From a virus: a DNA stretch of 46,318 bases. Under the pieces are notes generated by a model that did not search any database, had not been told where the DNA came from, and was given only the letters and a program-made list of their open reading frames with translations. Where the stretch lies: positions 1-46,318 of the IMG/VR virus record IMGVR_UViG_3300042465_004586; one strand, given 5' to 3'. This document shows, piece by piece, positions 6,874 through 15,204 of the stretch. Position 1 is the stretch's first letter. The number at the start of each line of letters is the position of its first letter. Made by a program: the position numbers and the translations under genes.

Positions 6874-7218
6874 CTATAGATTAAAATTGATACTCTCTCC
6901 GCAGCCGCAGCTACTAGAAGCAAGCGGTGCTTGTATTTCAATGACGCTACCAATAATATCAACTTTTTTATTAACGGTGCTACCTATAAGATATAGTTCC
7001 GACGGTCTATCCAGCCAGAACGTCCAATCATCATACTCTTGTGGAAAGTCATCTTCTACGAGTTCGTCAGCACTCTTTACCAAATCCCACTTGTAACTGA
7101 ACCCGGCACATCCACCTCCTGCGAGAGATAGTCGAACACCTAGTGCGTTATTTGAAACTGAGACATTACGAAAATGCTCAAGTGCGGATTCCGTAAACTG
7201 TATGCGGTCTTTTATCAT
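6874..7218 (-). CDS. A-type Fe-S cluster carrier (IscA/HesB family)
   Basis: 114 aa from the ATG at 7218 (MIKDRIQFTESALEHF). An in-frame upstream start would overlap the nuclease gene and lacks support. The three cluster ligands are present: Cys37 in GGGCAGFSY and Cys104/Cys106 in SSSCGCGESINF, the C-x(~66)-C-x-C signature of IscA/ErpA/SufA proteins. These carry [2Fe-2S] or [4Fe-4S] clusters from scaffold to apo-enzymes. In a phage the likely clients are its own Fe-S proteins. Eight radical SAM enzymes are encoded about 3-15 kb away. It starts 4 bases after the nuclease stop. Confidence 0.9.
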   Translation of the reverse strand: MIKDRIQFTESALEHFRNVSVSNNALGVRLSLAGGGCAGFSYKWDLVKSADELVEDDFPQEYDDWTFWLDRPSELYLIGSTVNKKVDIIGSVIEIQAPLASSSCGCGESINFNL

Positions 7219-7222
7219 CAAA

Positions 7223-7891
7223 CTATTTATTACGACTCGCTTCGAATAAATCACGAGTTTCGATAAGTTTTTTGGCCCAGTTGTCGCGCTTTTCTACAAA
7301 CACCTGAGGCTCATCGCCATCTACAGCAATCAAGATAACAAGAAAGGGAACAGGAATACCAGTTCGTTCTTCATACATGATTGCATATGCAGCGGTCTGC
7401 ATAAAGTAGGAACTGATATATTCCTTCTTCTTGGGCCGATTAGAAGTCTTAAAGTCGATTACGGCGCGAATACCATTGTATTCTCCGATACAGTCAACGC
7501 GACCAGCCATACGCAGGAAGTCGCTGTATAATGCCAGCTCTTGGCAGTGAATGTTATCGATAGGTTCAAGAATTGACTTAAACTTAGTAAACATTTCCTT
7601 GTCGAGCAAGGACGCTCTCACGCTATCAAAATCGACTTCTTCATTCTTTAAATATGCTTCGGTAAGTGTGTGTATTTTAGTACCGCGAGTAGAAGCCTGC
7701 TTAGAAATGCGGTCGGCTTCTTCTTCACCAACGCGCTCACGCCACTTGTTGATGCCATCTTTATTCAGAACACCGAGAACAGTGGTAGCAGAGGGATATC
7801 CAACACCCGAGGCATTGACATAAACTCTGCTACCATCTTCTCTTGTTTCATCTTGGGCGAAATCAGTATAATCATAGATCGTTTTAAACAT
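7223..7891 (-). CDS. PD-(D/E)XK exonuclease, RecB/Cas4-like
   Basis: 222 aa. RecB-family nuclease motifs are in order: RGTKIHTLTEAY with His74, GRVDCIG with Asp133, VIDFKTS with Asp146 and Lys148, and QTAAYA with Gln165 and Tyr169. These residues form the two-metal active site of Cas4/RecB-type nucleases. Phages use such enzymes in recombination, DNA turnover or end processing. No Fe-S cysteine set is seen, unlike Cas4. A sigma70-like promoter ends only about 7 bases before the ATG, so the message may be nearly leaderless. It is followed after 4 bases by the IscA gene. Confidence 0.82.
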   Translation of the reverse strand: MFKTIYDYTDFAQDETREDGSRVYVNASGVGYPSATTVLGVLNKDGINKWRERVGEEEADRISKQASTRGTKIHTLTEAYLKNEEVDFDSVRASLLDKEMFTKFKSILEPIDNIHCQELALYSDFLRMAGRVDCIGEYNGIRAVIDFKTSNRPKKKEYISSYFMQTAAYAIMYEERTGIPVPFLVILIAVDGDEPQVFVEKRDNWAKKLIETRDLFEASRNK

Positions 7892-7896
7892 ATACT

Positions 7897-7925
7897 CTTA
7901 TAACATGATTCGCATAGTTTGTCAA
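7897..7925 (-). promoter_or_regulatory. Sigma70-like promoter before the nuclease-IscA genes
   Basis: Minus-strand TTGACA (7925-7920) and TATAAG (7902-7897) with a 17-bp spacer containing GCGAATC and a TG just before the -10. It is the same layout as the repeated promoters in the right part of the window. Confidence 0.6.
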
Positions 7926-7930
7926 GTCTT

Positions 7931-8686
7931 TTATGCGTATCTCTCCTCATATTCTAATCTGGCCAGAATATATTCTTTAACCAATTTGGACCTTACTATA
8001 TCATGAACAGAAAACTCTACAGTTTTGAACGAGGGCATTAGTTCGGCGATAGCGATGAACTTTTGAAGTCCAGACATATCGGTCTTTTTATATAGATCAG
8101 TCTGTCGGAAATCTCCGCAGAATATGATCTTTGAGTTTCTGCCAATTCTGGTCATAATTGAATTTAATTCCATATCCGTCATATTCTGACATTCATCAAC
8201 GATGACGATGGAATTATCTAGAGTGATACCACGAACAAATGAAGTGATCATAAAGTTCACTGACTTTTGTTCTTGCAATCGCTGAAATGGCTGGATATGA
8301 TTAAACAAATCCTCGCAGATTTCTACATAAGGTAACTGATAAACTTCTGTCTTTTCTTTTTCATCACCAGGTAGGTGACCAATTTCTCTTGATGGAACAG
8401 CAGAGCGGACTATTACTACTCGCTCAAATACTGTTTCTGGATCTAGTGCTTCTTCTAGTGCCTTAAAAAGCGCGATGTATGTTTTCCCTGTTCCTGCTAC
8501 ACCGTGAAGTAATATTGCTGCGGACTGTTGATTATAAAGTTCAAAAAATTGTCTCTGATTAAAGGTTTTTGGTTGAATATTTTTTAGGTCTTCGTATTTT
8601 ACTTTGCATAGCTTACTCTTCTCTAGGGTTACGGGCGAGTCATTATTTGAGACAACTTGTAAGGCGTTTTGTTTTCTTCTTGACAT
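7931..8686 (-). CDS. phoH: PhoH-family P-loop ATPase
   Basis: 251 aa from ATG 8686 (MSRRKQN), chosen because AAAGGAC lies 5 bases upstream. A longer frame reading would extend into the terminator. Walker A is HGVAGTGKT (61-69) and Walker B is IVIVDECQNM (about 160-169). The later KIIFCGDFRQTD is the PhoH sensor-like stretch. PhoH is widespread in marine phages. RNA helicase/nuclease-linked roles have been proposed, but its function in infection is not settled. The C-terminus is His/Tyr-containing and ends in EEERY-like acidic residues. Confidence 0.92.
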   Translation of the reverse strand: MSRRKQNALQVVSNNDSPVTLEKSKLCKVKYEDLKNIQPKTFNQRQFFELYNQQSAAILLHGVAGTGKTYIALFKALEEALDPETVFERVVIVRSAVPSREIGHLPGDEKEKTEVYQLPYVEICEDLFNHIQPFQRLQEQKSVNFMITSFVRGITLDNSIVIVDECQNMTDMELNSIMTRIGRNSKIIFCGDFRQTDLYKKTDMSGLQKFIAIAELMPSFKTVEFSVHDIVRSKLVKEYILARLEYEERYA

Positions 8687-8714
8687 AACAGTCCTTTGAG
8701 GTTTGAGGTTGATA

Positions 8715-8747
8715 CAAAAAAGGCGACACTGCAATAGCAGAGTCGCC
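8715..8747 (-). terminator. Intrinsic terminator upstream of phoH
   Basis: Minus-strand stem GGCGACTCTGC / GCAGTGTCGCC (8747-8737 and 8732-8722, one T.T mismatch) with loop TATT is followed by TTTTTT. It ends transcription coming from the 8813-9361 gene. phoH would then need read-through or its own weak promoter. Confidence 0.82.
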
Positions 8748-8812
8748 TAGTGCCGAGGGAGGCACGATGGATTCGGGAAGAGAAATCGGTATAACTGTCT
8801 TCATGTAGTTAT

Positions 8813-9361
8813 TTATTGTGTATCATCTTTCCACCAGCAAGGAATTTCACGATTTTTCCATTTTGCCATAGTTTTTTTTGCGCCGATATAATAGTTACGA
8901 TATGATTGTAAGGAATCACCTTGTACCTTGTATTCATCTGGCATCGCAGGCGTCGGCTGTGTTAGATAACTTACCGGAATATTTTTGGGTGGCTTGCGAA
9001 GAAAATAAACTAATCGGTCGGTCGCATGAATTTTACCATACCGATAAGTGTATTCTGCCAGTAGGGATTGGAATAGACATACAAGCCAGTTATAATTATT
9101 GTTAGACTGGCGAACCCAGATAGCACTCGGATGATTGATATGTGTTGCTTTGTAGAGAACTGTTTCAAGGGTGTTGTCTTCCATACGCCAACGCTTGATT
9201 GAACGGCCATTCGCAGTTTTGTCTAGGTATTGTTCACCGTCGATTACGCGATGTGCAGTAGATAACAGTTGTGCATATTCTAAGATCATCTTAACGACAT
9301 GCTTGTCATTATGATATTCAGCACATTTGGAAACGTCACGATCCAAATAAAAGATATTCAT
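8813..9361 (-). CDS. Conserved phage protein of unknown function
   Basis: 182 aa. It begins MNIFYLDRDVSKCAEYHNDKHVVKMILEYAQ, continues with LLSTAHRVIDG, and has a central HINHPSAIWVRQS with W-rich segments at the C-terminus (YYIGAKKTMAKWKN). I recognise this as a widely distributed phage/bacterial hypothetical family, with conserved His/Asp/Lys residues suggestive of an enzyme. I know of no assigned function. It lies 6 bases after the 89-aa gene and is followed by a terminator. A sigma70-like promoter lies inside the preceding coding region. Confidence 0.78.
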   Translation of the reverse strand: MNIFYLDRDVSKCAEYHNDKHVVKMILEYAQLLSTAHRVIDGEQYLDKTANGRSIKRWRMEDNTLETVLYKATHINHPSAIWVRQSNNNYNWLVCLFQSLLAEYTYRYGKIHATDRLVYFLRKPPKNIPVSYLTQPTPAMPDEYKVQGDSLQSYRNYYIGAKKTMAKWKNREIPCWWKDDTQ

Positions 9362-9367
9362 GATATA

Positions 9368-9637
9368 TTAACTTTCTTCGATAGATTCACGTATGCAGCG
9401 TATATGCTCTTTTGCTACACTTGATATTATATCAGATTCCCTCGCAATGTCAAGACATTCTATAACTTCAATTGGGTCCATTTCTAATAAATCGTCCATC
9501 ATGTTTCTTTCTGGTGTAACTCCGAAAGCATTGACGCAAAATAAAACAAGCTCCACATCGGCATCCGTATATAACGGTATGCGATAGCGTCTAGGTTCCT
9601 TACGAAATCTATCTGGAAACTGGAGGATGTTATTCAT
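9368..9637 (-). CDS. Hypothetical 89-aa protein
   Basis: 89 aa, with a basic N-terminus (FRKEPRRYR) and an acidic, helix-rich remainder (DDLLEMDPIEVIECLD). No domain is recognised. It lies 11 bases downstream of the carbamoyltransferase gene, so it closes the long operon. Its 3' half contains a strong sigma70-like promoter reading onward into the next gene. Confidence 0.6.
   Translation of the reverse strand: MNNILQFPDRFRKEPRRYRIPLYTDADVELVLFCVNAFGVTPERNMMDDLLEMDPIEVIECLDIARESDIISSVAKEHIRCIRESIEES
9426..9453 (-). promoter_or_regulatory. Sigma70-like promoter inside the 89-aa gene
   Basis: Minus-strand TTGACA (9453-9448) and consensus TATAAT (9431-9426), spacer 16 bp containing GCGAGGGAATCTGA. 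It matches the repeated promoter family here. It would separate expression of the 182-aa gene from the long upstream operon. Confidence 0.6.
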
Positions 9638-9648
9638 GTTAATATTTA

Positions 9649-11082
9649 TTAGGAAAAGACTTTTACCATGTATTTCGCCTCGAAATCATCCGCGTCTTTG
9701 AAGTTATTCACCATGGGCATACCCTTGATATTAAGACTAGTATTCAATAGCATTGGACAGCCGGTTTCTTCATACCACCTACTAAGAAGTTCATACAGTC
9801 CAGAGTGTTGCTCTTTTGTCACAGTTTGGACGCGACTTGTACCATCAGCATGGACAATAGCAGGAAACTGATCAGGATATTTACATCTTGAAGTATATTG
9901 CATATAAGGGGAGTCTTCCCATGACATCTCAAAGTAGTCTCTCGCATGTTCTGCCAAAATAACTGGAGCGAATGGCCGAAATTTTTGACGCTTTTTAATG
10001 GCATTTACTTTATCCTTAATGTCATGTCCTCTTGGATCAGCTAGAAGGCTGCGATTACCTAATGCTCTAGGACCAAATTCAGCTTGACCATTTGCAACTC
10101 CTACTATACTAGCCTTATGCAATTCTGTCAAGAGTTTTTCTACTGGATATTCTCCTCCCATATCTGCACCTAGATATGGACCCTTCCAGTTCAATTTTTG
10201 TCTGTTGTTAGCTGCAATCGCACCCAAAGAACTACCCGAATCTCCAGGATTAGGCATAATCCAGACATTATCAAAATACTTTCGTGCAATATGATTTGCA
10301 CTACAGTTTAACGCACAACCACCCATAAGAACGAGATTATTTTGTCCGGGGTCTTTCATTTTTGCTCGTATCAGAAGTTTTTCGAATTCTTCTTCATAGA
10401 CTTTTTGAGTTGCCGCAGCGACACTATAAATGTCCAGGTCTCCATCATCTGGCCTCCACCAGCGACATCCACGATGCAGGTTCTCAGATTTCCAAAGATT
10501 TTTTACTTCATCATAATACTTTCCAGGATCACCATATGCTACCATTCCCATTAAGATATATTCGTCTTCATTGGGCTTTAACCCAATTCTATCTGTCATA
10601 GCAGAATAGAACAGGCCCAAAGACTTGGGATAGTCCATAGACCATTTCTTTTTGAGTTTACTACCAGAACATTTCCAGATTGATGCAGTATCGAATTCCC
10701 CAATAGCATCAATAACAAGAGCGGTTGCATCATCATATGGCGAAGTGTAAAAGCCAGCAGCGGCATGTGACTCGTGGTGATAAGCAAACTCTACCGGAAT
10801 ATCTTTTAGACCAAAATGTTCAAGATACTGCCTGACACTAAATCGAATCAGTCCCTGACCGGCTAACAGTCTTCTCATTGCCCTAAGTTTAGGCTTTTCA
10901 TACCAGTGAATTTTTTCTGGTTTGCCAAATTTCAAAGCAGCATGAATTAAATCATCATTTAAGTCTTTGTCGTTTTTGATACCAGAATATCTTTCTGCAT
11001 GGGAAGCAAACAAAATTTCATTGCCAGAAACAACAGTCAAAGACGCATCGTGTGCGGCCGCAGATATACCCCATTCAATCAT
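9649..11082 (-). CDS. NodU/CmcH-family O-carbamoyltransferase
   Basis: 477 aa, shorter than the usual 550-600. N-terminal Carbam_trans_N features are AAHDASLTVV (about 8-17), YHHESHAAAGFY near 100 and VIDAIGEF near 125, then GGCALNC and NPGDSGSSLGA. The C-terminal domain has EFGPRALGNRSLLADPR, the carbamoyl-phosphate/adenylate region, followed by FRPFAPVI. The family forms carbamoyl-AMP from carbamoyl phosphate and ATP and carbamoylates a hydroxyl of a sugar, antibiotic or nodulation factor. Here it is the last large gene of the radical SAM operon. The acceptor could be a glycan, a modified peptide or modified DNA base. The sequence does not decide. Confidence 0.9.
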   Translation of the reverse strand: MIEWGISAAAHDASLTVVSGNEILFASHAERYSGIKNDKDLNDDLIHAALKFGKPEKIHWYEKPKLRAMRRLLAGQGLIRFSVRQYLEHFGLKDIPVEFAYHHESHAAAGFYTSPYDDATALVIDAIGEFDTASIWKCSGSKLKKKWSMDYPKSLGLFYSAMTDRIGLKPNEDEYILMGMVAYGDPGKYYDEVKNLWKSENLHRGCRWWRPDDGDLDIYSVAAATQKVYEEEFEKLLIRAKMKDPGQNNLVLMGGCALNCSANHIARKYFDNVWIMPNPGDSGSSLGAIAANNRQKLNWKGPYLGADMGGEYPVEKLLTELHKASIVGVANGQAEFGPRALGNRSLLADPRGHDIKDKVNAIKKRQKFRPFAPVILAEHARDYFEMSWEDSPYMQYTSRCKYPDQFPAIVHADGTSRVQTVTKEQHSGLYELLSRWYEETGCPMLLNTSLNIKGMPMVNNFKDADDFEAKYMVKVFS

Positions 11083-11090
11083 AAAGAATC

Positions 11091-11966
11091 CTATTTTGGT
11101 TTTATCAAATAATCATATATTTCGGTAGCAAACATTTTGTGGGCTTCGATGCCAGCATGTCCATAAGCACATCTTTCACCCTTATATTTATACATTGAGC
11201 CAACAGGTACAAAATTCAATCTATCAAATGTATCTTTATAAATCGTTTTTAGACGTTTAATTAAATCAATGTCTGTTTTTGTTTTTAAGAATTTTAAATT
11301 AGAATGCTGACTAGATGGATCATCAGGATAAGGAATGTAGGGATGCGTTTCTATAAAAATATGTGGTATATTTTCTTGGTGTAAAGCAGTTTGTATTGAC
11401 CGTAAAATAATCATATTGTTCAGGGCCACTTGATATTCGTTATTAATTTGTATCAGTGCATCATATAAGGTCTCTAGTTTATTTAATGTATGTCTATGAG
11501 ACATAATAAAGTTGTGTAAATTACCTTCTTCATCTATGATCATATCTCTTACAGGAGATGTCGCTCCTATAAATACCACATCTCCATCTTTGTAATAACC
11601 ATTTGCTATATCCGACAGTATATTAAACAATATCTTTTTTTGAGAAGTGCCTGGTTCAGCAAAGTTCACATATTCCGTGGATAACATATCACTAAGATGT
11701 TTTGCGTATGAATATTGATTGCACAATTTCACATATCGGTCATTAGCTGATTCCGAACACCTTGGATCTAACATGGCATAAACTTTACTGTATAGTTGTG
11801 CGTTCCAGTTGCTGCGCCCATATCTCATTTTCAAAGTATTGACTTCTTTGAGCGACATATCGAATATATCCGCATCTGCCAATTCGGACCCAGCAGTATT
11901 GGAACAGCCATAAAAAATTGTTCTTTTTATGTTGCATTCTTCAATATTATGGTATCGGATCGACAC
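11091..11966 (-). CDS. SGNH/GDSL-like protein 1
   Basis: 291 aa. RTIFYGCSNTAGSE at 15-28 resembles SGNH block I (GxS with Ser22 as nucleophile). VVFIGATSPVRD near 160 matches the block III position, and YGHAGIEAHKMFA near the end carries a His at the block V position. The usual DxxH is replaced by a GHxGxxAH-like pattern shared in form with the 13073-13942 protein. SGNH enzymes are esterases or O-acyltransferases of glycans. It overlaps the radical SAM gene upstream by 20 bases and is 8 bases from the carbamoyltransferase. It is probably a small hydrolase or acyltransferase of the same pathway. Confidence 0.65.
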   Translation of the reverse strand: MSIRYHNIEECNIKRTIFYGCSNTAGSELADADIFDMSLKEVNTLKMRYGRSNWNAQLYSKVYAMLDPRCSESANDRYVKLCNQYSYAKHLSDMLSTEYVNFAEPGTSQKKILFNILSDIANGYYKDGDVVFIGATSPVRDMIIDEEGNLHNFIMSHRHTLNKLETLYDALIQINNEYQVALNNMIILRSIQTALHQENIPHIFIETHPYIPYPDDPSSQHSNLKFLKTKTDIDLIKRLKTIYKDTFDRLNFVPVGSMYKYKGERCAYGHAGIEAHKMFATEIYDYLIKPK

Positions 11967-13080
11967 TTAGCTCATTCCACAAGTTATAAAATTTTATGTC
12001 TTTTTTAAGAAATTTTGTTTCTAATTCTTCAATCCAAGAATCTAATTGTATCGTTTCATCTCTAACATTTGTAACTTCATTGTCGTCAACATGAGATAGA
12101 AGACTTTCTCTGATATTTACCAATTGAATGATATCAGAAGAAAAGTAGGATTCATATTTGTCGATGCATATATCTAACTGATCTATTGCTAATTTTTTTA
12201 TTTCAGGCGTAGCAGCAAAAATATTAAGTGAACGAGGAGAAGTCAATAGCTGAAATGTAATACCGTCATAATAGTCGCTGTAGTAAACATAATCACAGAA
12301 TTCCACTAAACTTAAAGCACTGGGCAAACAATAGGTTGCATGAATAGTAAGTTTACTATCACTAAAATTTCTAATATATTTTACATTTTCCTCAAATGCA
12401 TTCCATTTTGCACCATGTCTAATATATTCGAATTTGTCCTTAATAGTTTCAAAGCTAACTGCCCACTTAACTTTTTTTCCTAGAGTTAATAGCTTTTTAG
12501 CAACGTCATTGTTTTTAACATCTACCGCCATATTAGATAGGACATAGTAAAACTTGTCAGGTAAAATATCAATTAAATCCAAATTTTGCTTCTGTAGTAG
12601 AGGCTCACCCCCTAGAAGTTGCACACTAAAAACGTCATCTGCATTCTGTTTTATAAACTCAAGCAATTGAGCATCGGTATCTTTCGAGTTCTTTTCAAAA
12701 TTGTCTTGGAGTATAGATGCCCACTTAGAACTAAATTGTGAGTTACAGTAAATACAACTTAGGTTACATGTGTTGTCCCATCTTAGATCCAGGGATGTCA
12801 ATTGAAAATCTGTTGGTTCAGAGAAGTTTTTAGGATTAGTAATCTTTCGTTGTGATATACTTCCTCCTTTTTCTGCCAAATCACAATAAGAACAATAACT
12901 TTCTGGTTGGCCAAGTAGAATATTTTCACGAATTTTATTAGCCTTTTTCCCTAGTAACATCTCAGAAGGATTGTCTTTTTTTATGTTACCCAAAGGAAAA
13001 GAGCCAGCACAACAGAACTTAATATCTCCGTTGGTGTTGAGAAATAATCCAGTAAAAGGATATTCACAGAATTTATTCAT
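11947..13080 (-). CDS. Radical SAM protein with N-terminal twitch-like Cys domain (type A, copy 3)
   Basis: 377 aa. An N-terminal cysteine module (CEYP at 5-8, CC at 23-24, CSYC at 63-66) would bind an auxiliary Fe-S cluster. The radical SAM cluster motif CNLSCIYC has Cys105, 109 and 112, and LLGGEPLL (about 155-162) is the SAM-binding GGE motif. This is the architecture of twitch-domain radical SAM proteins in marine T4-like phages, whose substrates are unknown. It lies between the two SGNH-like genes and overlaps both (8 and 20 bases). It is the last of the eight radical SAM genes in transcription order. Confidence 0.88.
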   Translation of the reverse strand: MNKFCEYPFTGLFLNTNGDIKFCCAGSFPLGNIKKDNPSEMLLGKKANKIRENILLGQPESYCSYCDLAEKGGSISQRKITNPKNFSEPTDFQLTSLDLRWDNTCNLSCIYCNSQFSSKWASILQDNFEKNSKDTDAQLLEFIKQNADDVFSVQLLGGEPLLQKQNLDLIDILPDKFYYVLSNMAVDVKNNDVAKKLLTLGKKVKWAVSFETIKDKFEYIRHGAKWNAFEENVKYIRNFSDSKLTIHATYCLPSALSLVEFCDYVYYSDYYDGITFQLLTSPRSLNIFAATPEIKKLAIDQLDICIDKYESYFSSDIIQLVNIRESLLSHVDDNEVTNVRDETIQLDSWIEELETKFLKKDIKFYNLWNELSVDPIP

Positions 13081-13942
13081 TAATCAAATACTTATATAGT
13101 TCTTCTGCCATCACTTGGTGTTCAGAAATTTTAGGATGACCGAAACCACAATATTTTGGATGAGGCTCTAATGCATTCCAATTTCTACCATATTCATAAC
13201 TCTTAAAATAATAATCAAGTTTCATGATGGAGGGCAAATCTTTACTTTTTTCTGCTATACGATACATATTTGATTGATAGAAAGTCGGATCTGAAATCCC
13301 TTTGAAAATATTATTGTAGTTAGTGGTGACATGAAAACTTTTTACTCTACCATTTGTTCGATGGTAGAGATTATCAATATATTGAATTTGCCAGTAGGCA
13401 TCCCAGCATATTTGATATGTGTTTCCCACGGTAGCTACATAATCTTTGTGAAATTTCGGCGAGGGCCAATCCGCATGATATGACAATAACGGCTTCTTCG
13501 TTATTCCATTCTCATTTAACCAAAACCATCTATTAGCACTTGTTAATCCAAATAGAACTAAGTCTTTATCTCCGATTTTCCCAGTGGCCAGGTCTTCCTC
13601 ATAGCAGTATATTGAATACTCCATGCCTGCTCCACCAAGCCCTCTGTTTATCCAAGGAACGCCAAACTTATCTGCCAGCCAACGCGGCCATGCCACTTCT
13701 TTGGTACGGCGTATCTGTTCGCCCCAATCCCATCTGCCGTTCTCATCGAATAAAGTTTTATCGGAACAATACTTCGGATTATAATATTTTGTATTCCACT
13801 CAGGACAGTATAATCCGCCCAAGTCAATTTTTGTTTTATCAACTTCGTATTCCGTTAACGCATCAACAAAAACATGATCTAGCGTTTCATCACCGGCAGT
13901 CATACTACAACCATAAGCAATGATTCTATCGAATTCAATCAT
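13073..13942 (-). CDS. SGNH/GDSL-like protein 2
   Basis: 289 aa. RIIAYGCSMTAGDE (7-20) matches SGNH block I. LVLFGLTSANRW near 120 fits block III, and YCGFGHPKISEHQVMAEELYKYL at the C-terminus fits block V with His residues. RGLGGAG near 90 may supply the block II glycine. It is a paralogue in pattern of the 11091-11966 protein, although overall identity looks low. The start overlaps the 35-aa gene stop (ATGATTGA), implying coupling. Family members are hydrolases or acyltransferases acting on sugars or lipids. Its role here is inferred from being embedded in the radical SAM operon. Confidence 0.65.
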   Translation of the reverse strand: MIEFDRIIAYGCSMTAGDETLDHVFVDALTEYEVDKTKIDLGGLYCPEWNTKYYNPKYCSDKTLFDENGRWDWGEQIRRTKEVAWPRWLADKFGVPWINRGLGGAGMEYSIYCYEEDLATGKIGDKDLVLFGLTSANRWFWLNENGITKKPLLSYHADWPSPKFHKDYVATVGNTYQICWDAYWQIQYIDNLYHRTNGRVKSFHVTTNYNNIFKGISDPTFYQSNMYRIAEKSKDLPSIMKLDYYFKSYEYGRNWNALEPHPKYCGFGHPKISEHQVMAEELYKYLINE

Positions 13943-14042
13943 AAATGAACGGGTCCTGCTTTCGGATCTCAGCCAGTCTCTTTTTATACTTTTGCTTTAG
14001 AACATATGAATTATATAATCTTTGAATCCATTTAAACAACAT
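13935..14042 (-). CDS. 35-aa basic peptide gene within the radical SAM operon
   Basis: 35 aa (starts MLFKWIQRLYNSY, ends KQDPFIYD). ATG at 14042 overlaps the end of the radical SAM gene upstream. Its TGA at 13937-13935 overlaps the ATG of SGNH-like protein 2. Overlap at both ends argues for a real coupled gene. The composition is basic and amphipathic. Short proteins ending in DPFIY occur, from memory, in T4-like cyanophages. A modified-peptide precursor is an alternative, since it sits among radical SAM enzymes. It has no Cys and no typical leader/core division, so that is weak. Confidence 0.65.
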   Translation of the reverse strand: MLFKWIQRLYNSYVLKQKYKKRLAEIRKQDPFIYD

Positions 14043-15204
14043 AAATTTCGTCCCTATTATTATTTTTACCACATGCTTCTGAGCAAACATAAAGTTTACC
14101 GTCAGAGCAGCTTTTCTTCTTCCATGTATCTTTCAGATTTTGATAGTAAAGACCATCGACAATTGTTTGAAAGTTGCTAGTATTTAGATTGATGGAGGAA
14201 GTTCTTGTTTGAGAATAATGCCATTTTTTAAATTGATATTCATCAATTCTATGATAGCTATTATTAATCGCACTATCAAACCAACAACATGGTAGTAAAT
14301 CGCCACTAGAATTGACATAAAATGTTTTCTTGTTATTAGAATTGCATTTAGGTTCGATTTCAGTATGCTCTAGTTCACTGGTATATTCTTTTGGACTTCT
14401 GAATATCTTTTTAAAATCTTCATGTTCGTCTTCTATGCTCATAAAGATATCTCTTACATCAACAGCCGTTTTATCCATTCGCTCTACATCATAGTTTCTA
14501 AAAACGATGTTTCTTTCGTTGTCATATTGAAAAGACACTCTATATTTTTCAGATGGTGCCTGAATTGCATATTCAAACTTACCGGTAGCATCATGAACTG
14601 GAATACTACTAACACTCTCAAATCCTAGCGGTCGTTTCGCAATAAATTTTGCTCCAACACTCTCGGCCAAACTTTTAGCGTAATTAACCTGATGTTCATT
14701 GTGGGCAAATACTAAAAATTCCCAGACAATATTCGCACCAGTGGTAGTAGCGGCAATAAAATTATTAAATGCCGTATCCCATTTGACATTTCTACGATAT
14801 ATATGGTTGGTGTCTTCAAGCCCATCTATACTAAAGACGATATCTCCCTTGTATAATTCTGGATTGAATAACGCGCCCATTTTTTGCCAGAAATCTTCAT
14901 TTCTAGTGCCACCGTTTGTGTGAAGTCTTATCGCTGATTTAGGCGACACTTCTCGAATATAGGAAACAATTTCGTGTAGATCCCTACACAATGAGGGATC
15001 ACCAGAACTTCCGCATAAAATCCACACTTCAACTTTTTCACATACTTCCGGCGTGAACCAAGTTTTAAATTTTTCTAGACTAATCTGAGATAATTCAATC
15101 GTGCTTTTAGTTTTCCCACCCATCCAGTTACGTGTGCATCCGGGGCATGCCGCATTACAGTTATTGGTGAGTTCGATGTGTAACTCGTAAATATTAGGAA
15201 TCAT
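14032..15204 (-). CDS. Radical SAM/SPASM-like protein (type C, copy 2)
   Basis: 390 aa. The radical SAM motif is at the very N-terminus: ELTNNCNAACPGC with Cys16, 20 and 23. LCGSSGDP replaces the usual GGEP. C-terminal cysteines occur in FYVNSSGDLLPCCWFDS and CSDGKLYVCSEACGKNN, a SPASM-like pattern that would bind auxiliary Fe-S clusters. Such enzymes perform radical chemistry on peptides or other substrates. It shares its layout with 17638-18888. The ATG overlaps the type A gene stop by 4 bases (ATGA). Confidence 0.87.
   Translation of the reverse strand: MIPNIYELHIELTNNCNAACPGCTRNWMGGKTKSTIELSQISLEKFKTWFTPEVCEKVEVWILCGSSGDPSLCRDLHEIVSYIREVSPKSAIRLHTNGGTRNEDFWQKMGALFNPELYKGDIVFSIDGLEDTNHIYRRNVKWDTAFNNFIAATTTGANIVWEFLVFAHNEHQVNYAKSLAESVGAKFIAKRPLGFESVSSIPVHDATGKFEYAIQAPSEKYRVSFQYDNERNIVFRNYDVERMDKTAVDVRDIFMSIEDEHEDFKKIFRSPKEYTSELEHTEIEPKCNSNNKKTFYVNSSGDLLPCCWFDSAINNSYHRIDEYQFKKWHYSQTRTSSINLNTSNFQTIVDGLYYQNLKDTWKKKSCSDGKLYVCSEACGKNNNRDEIYVV

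Noticed and set aside
11180-11200. TATAAATA-like late promoter on the minus strand inside the SGNH-like gene
   Set aside because: It is produced by Lys/Tyr codons within the coding sequence and precedes no gene start.
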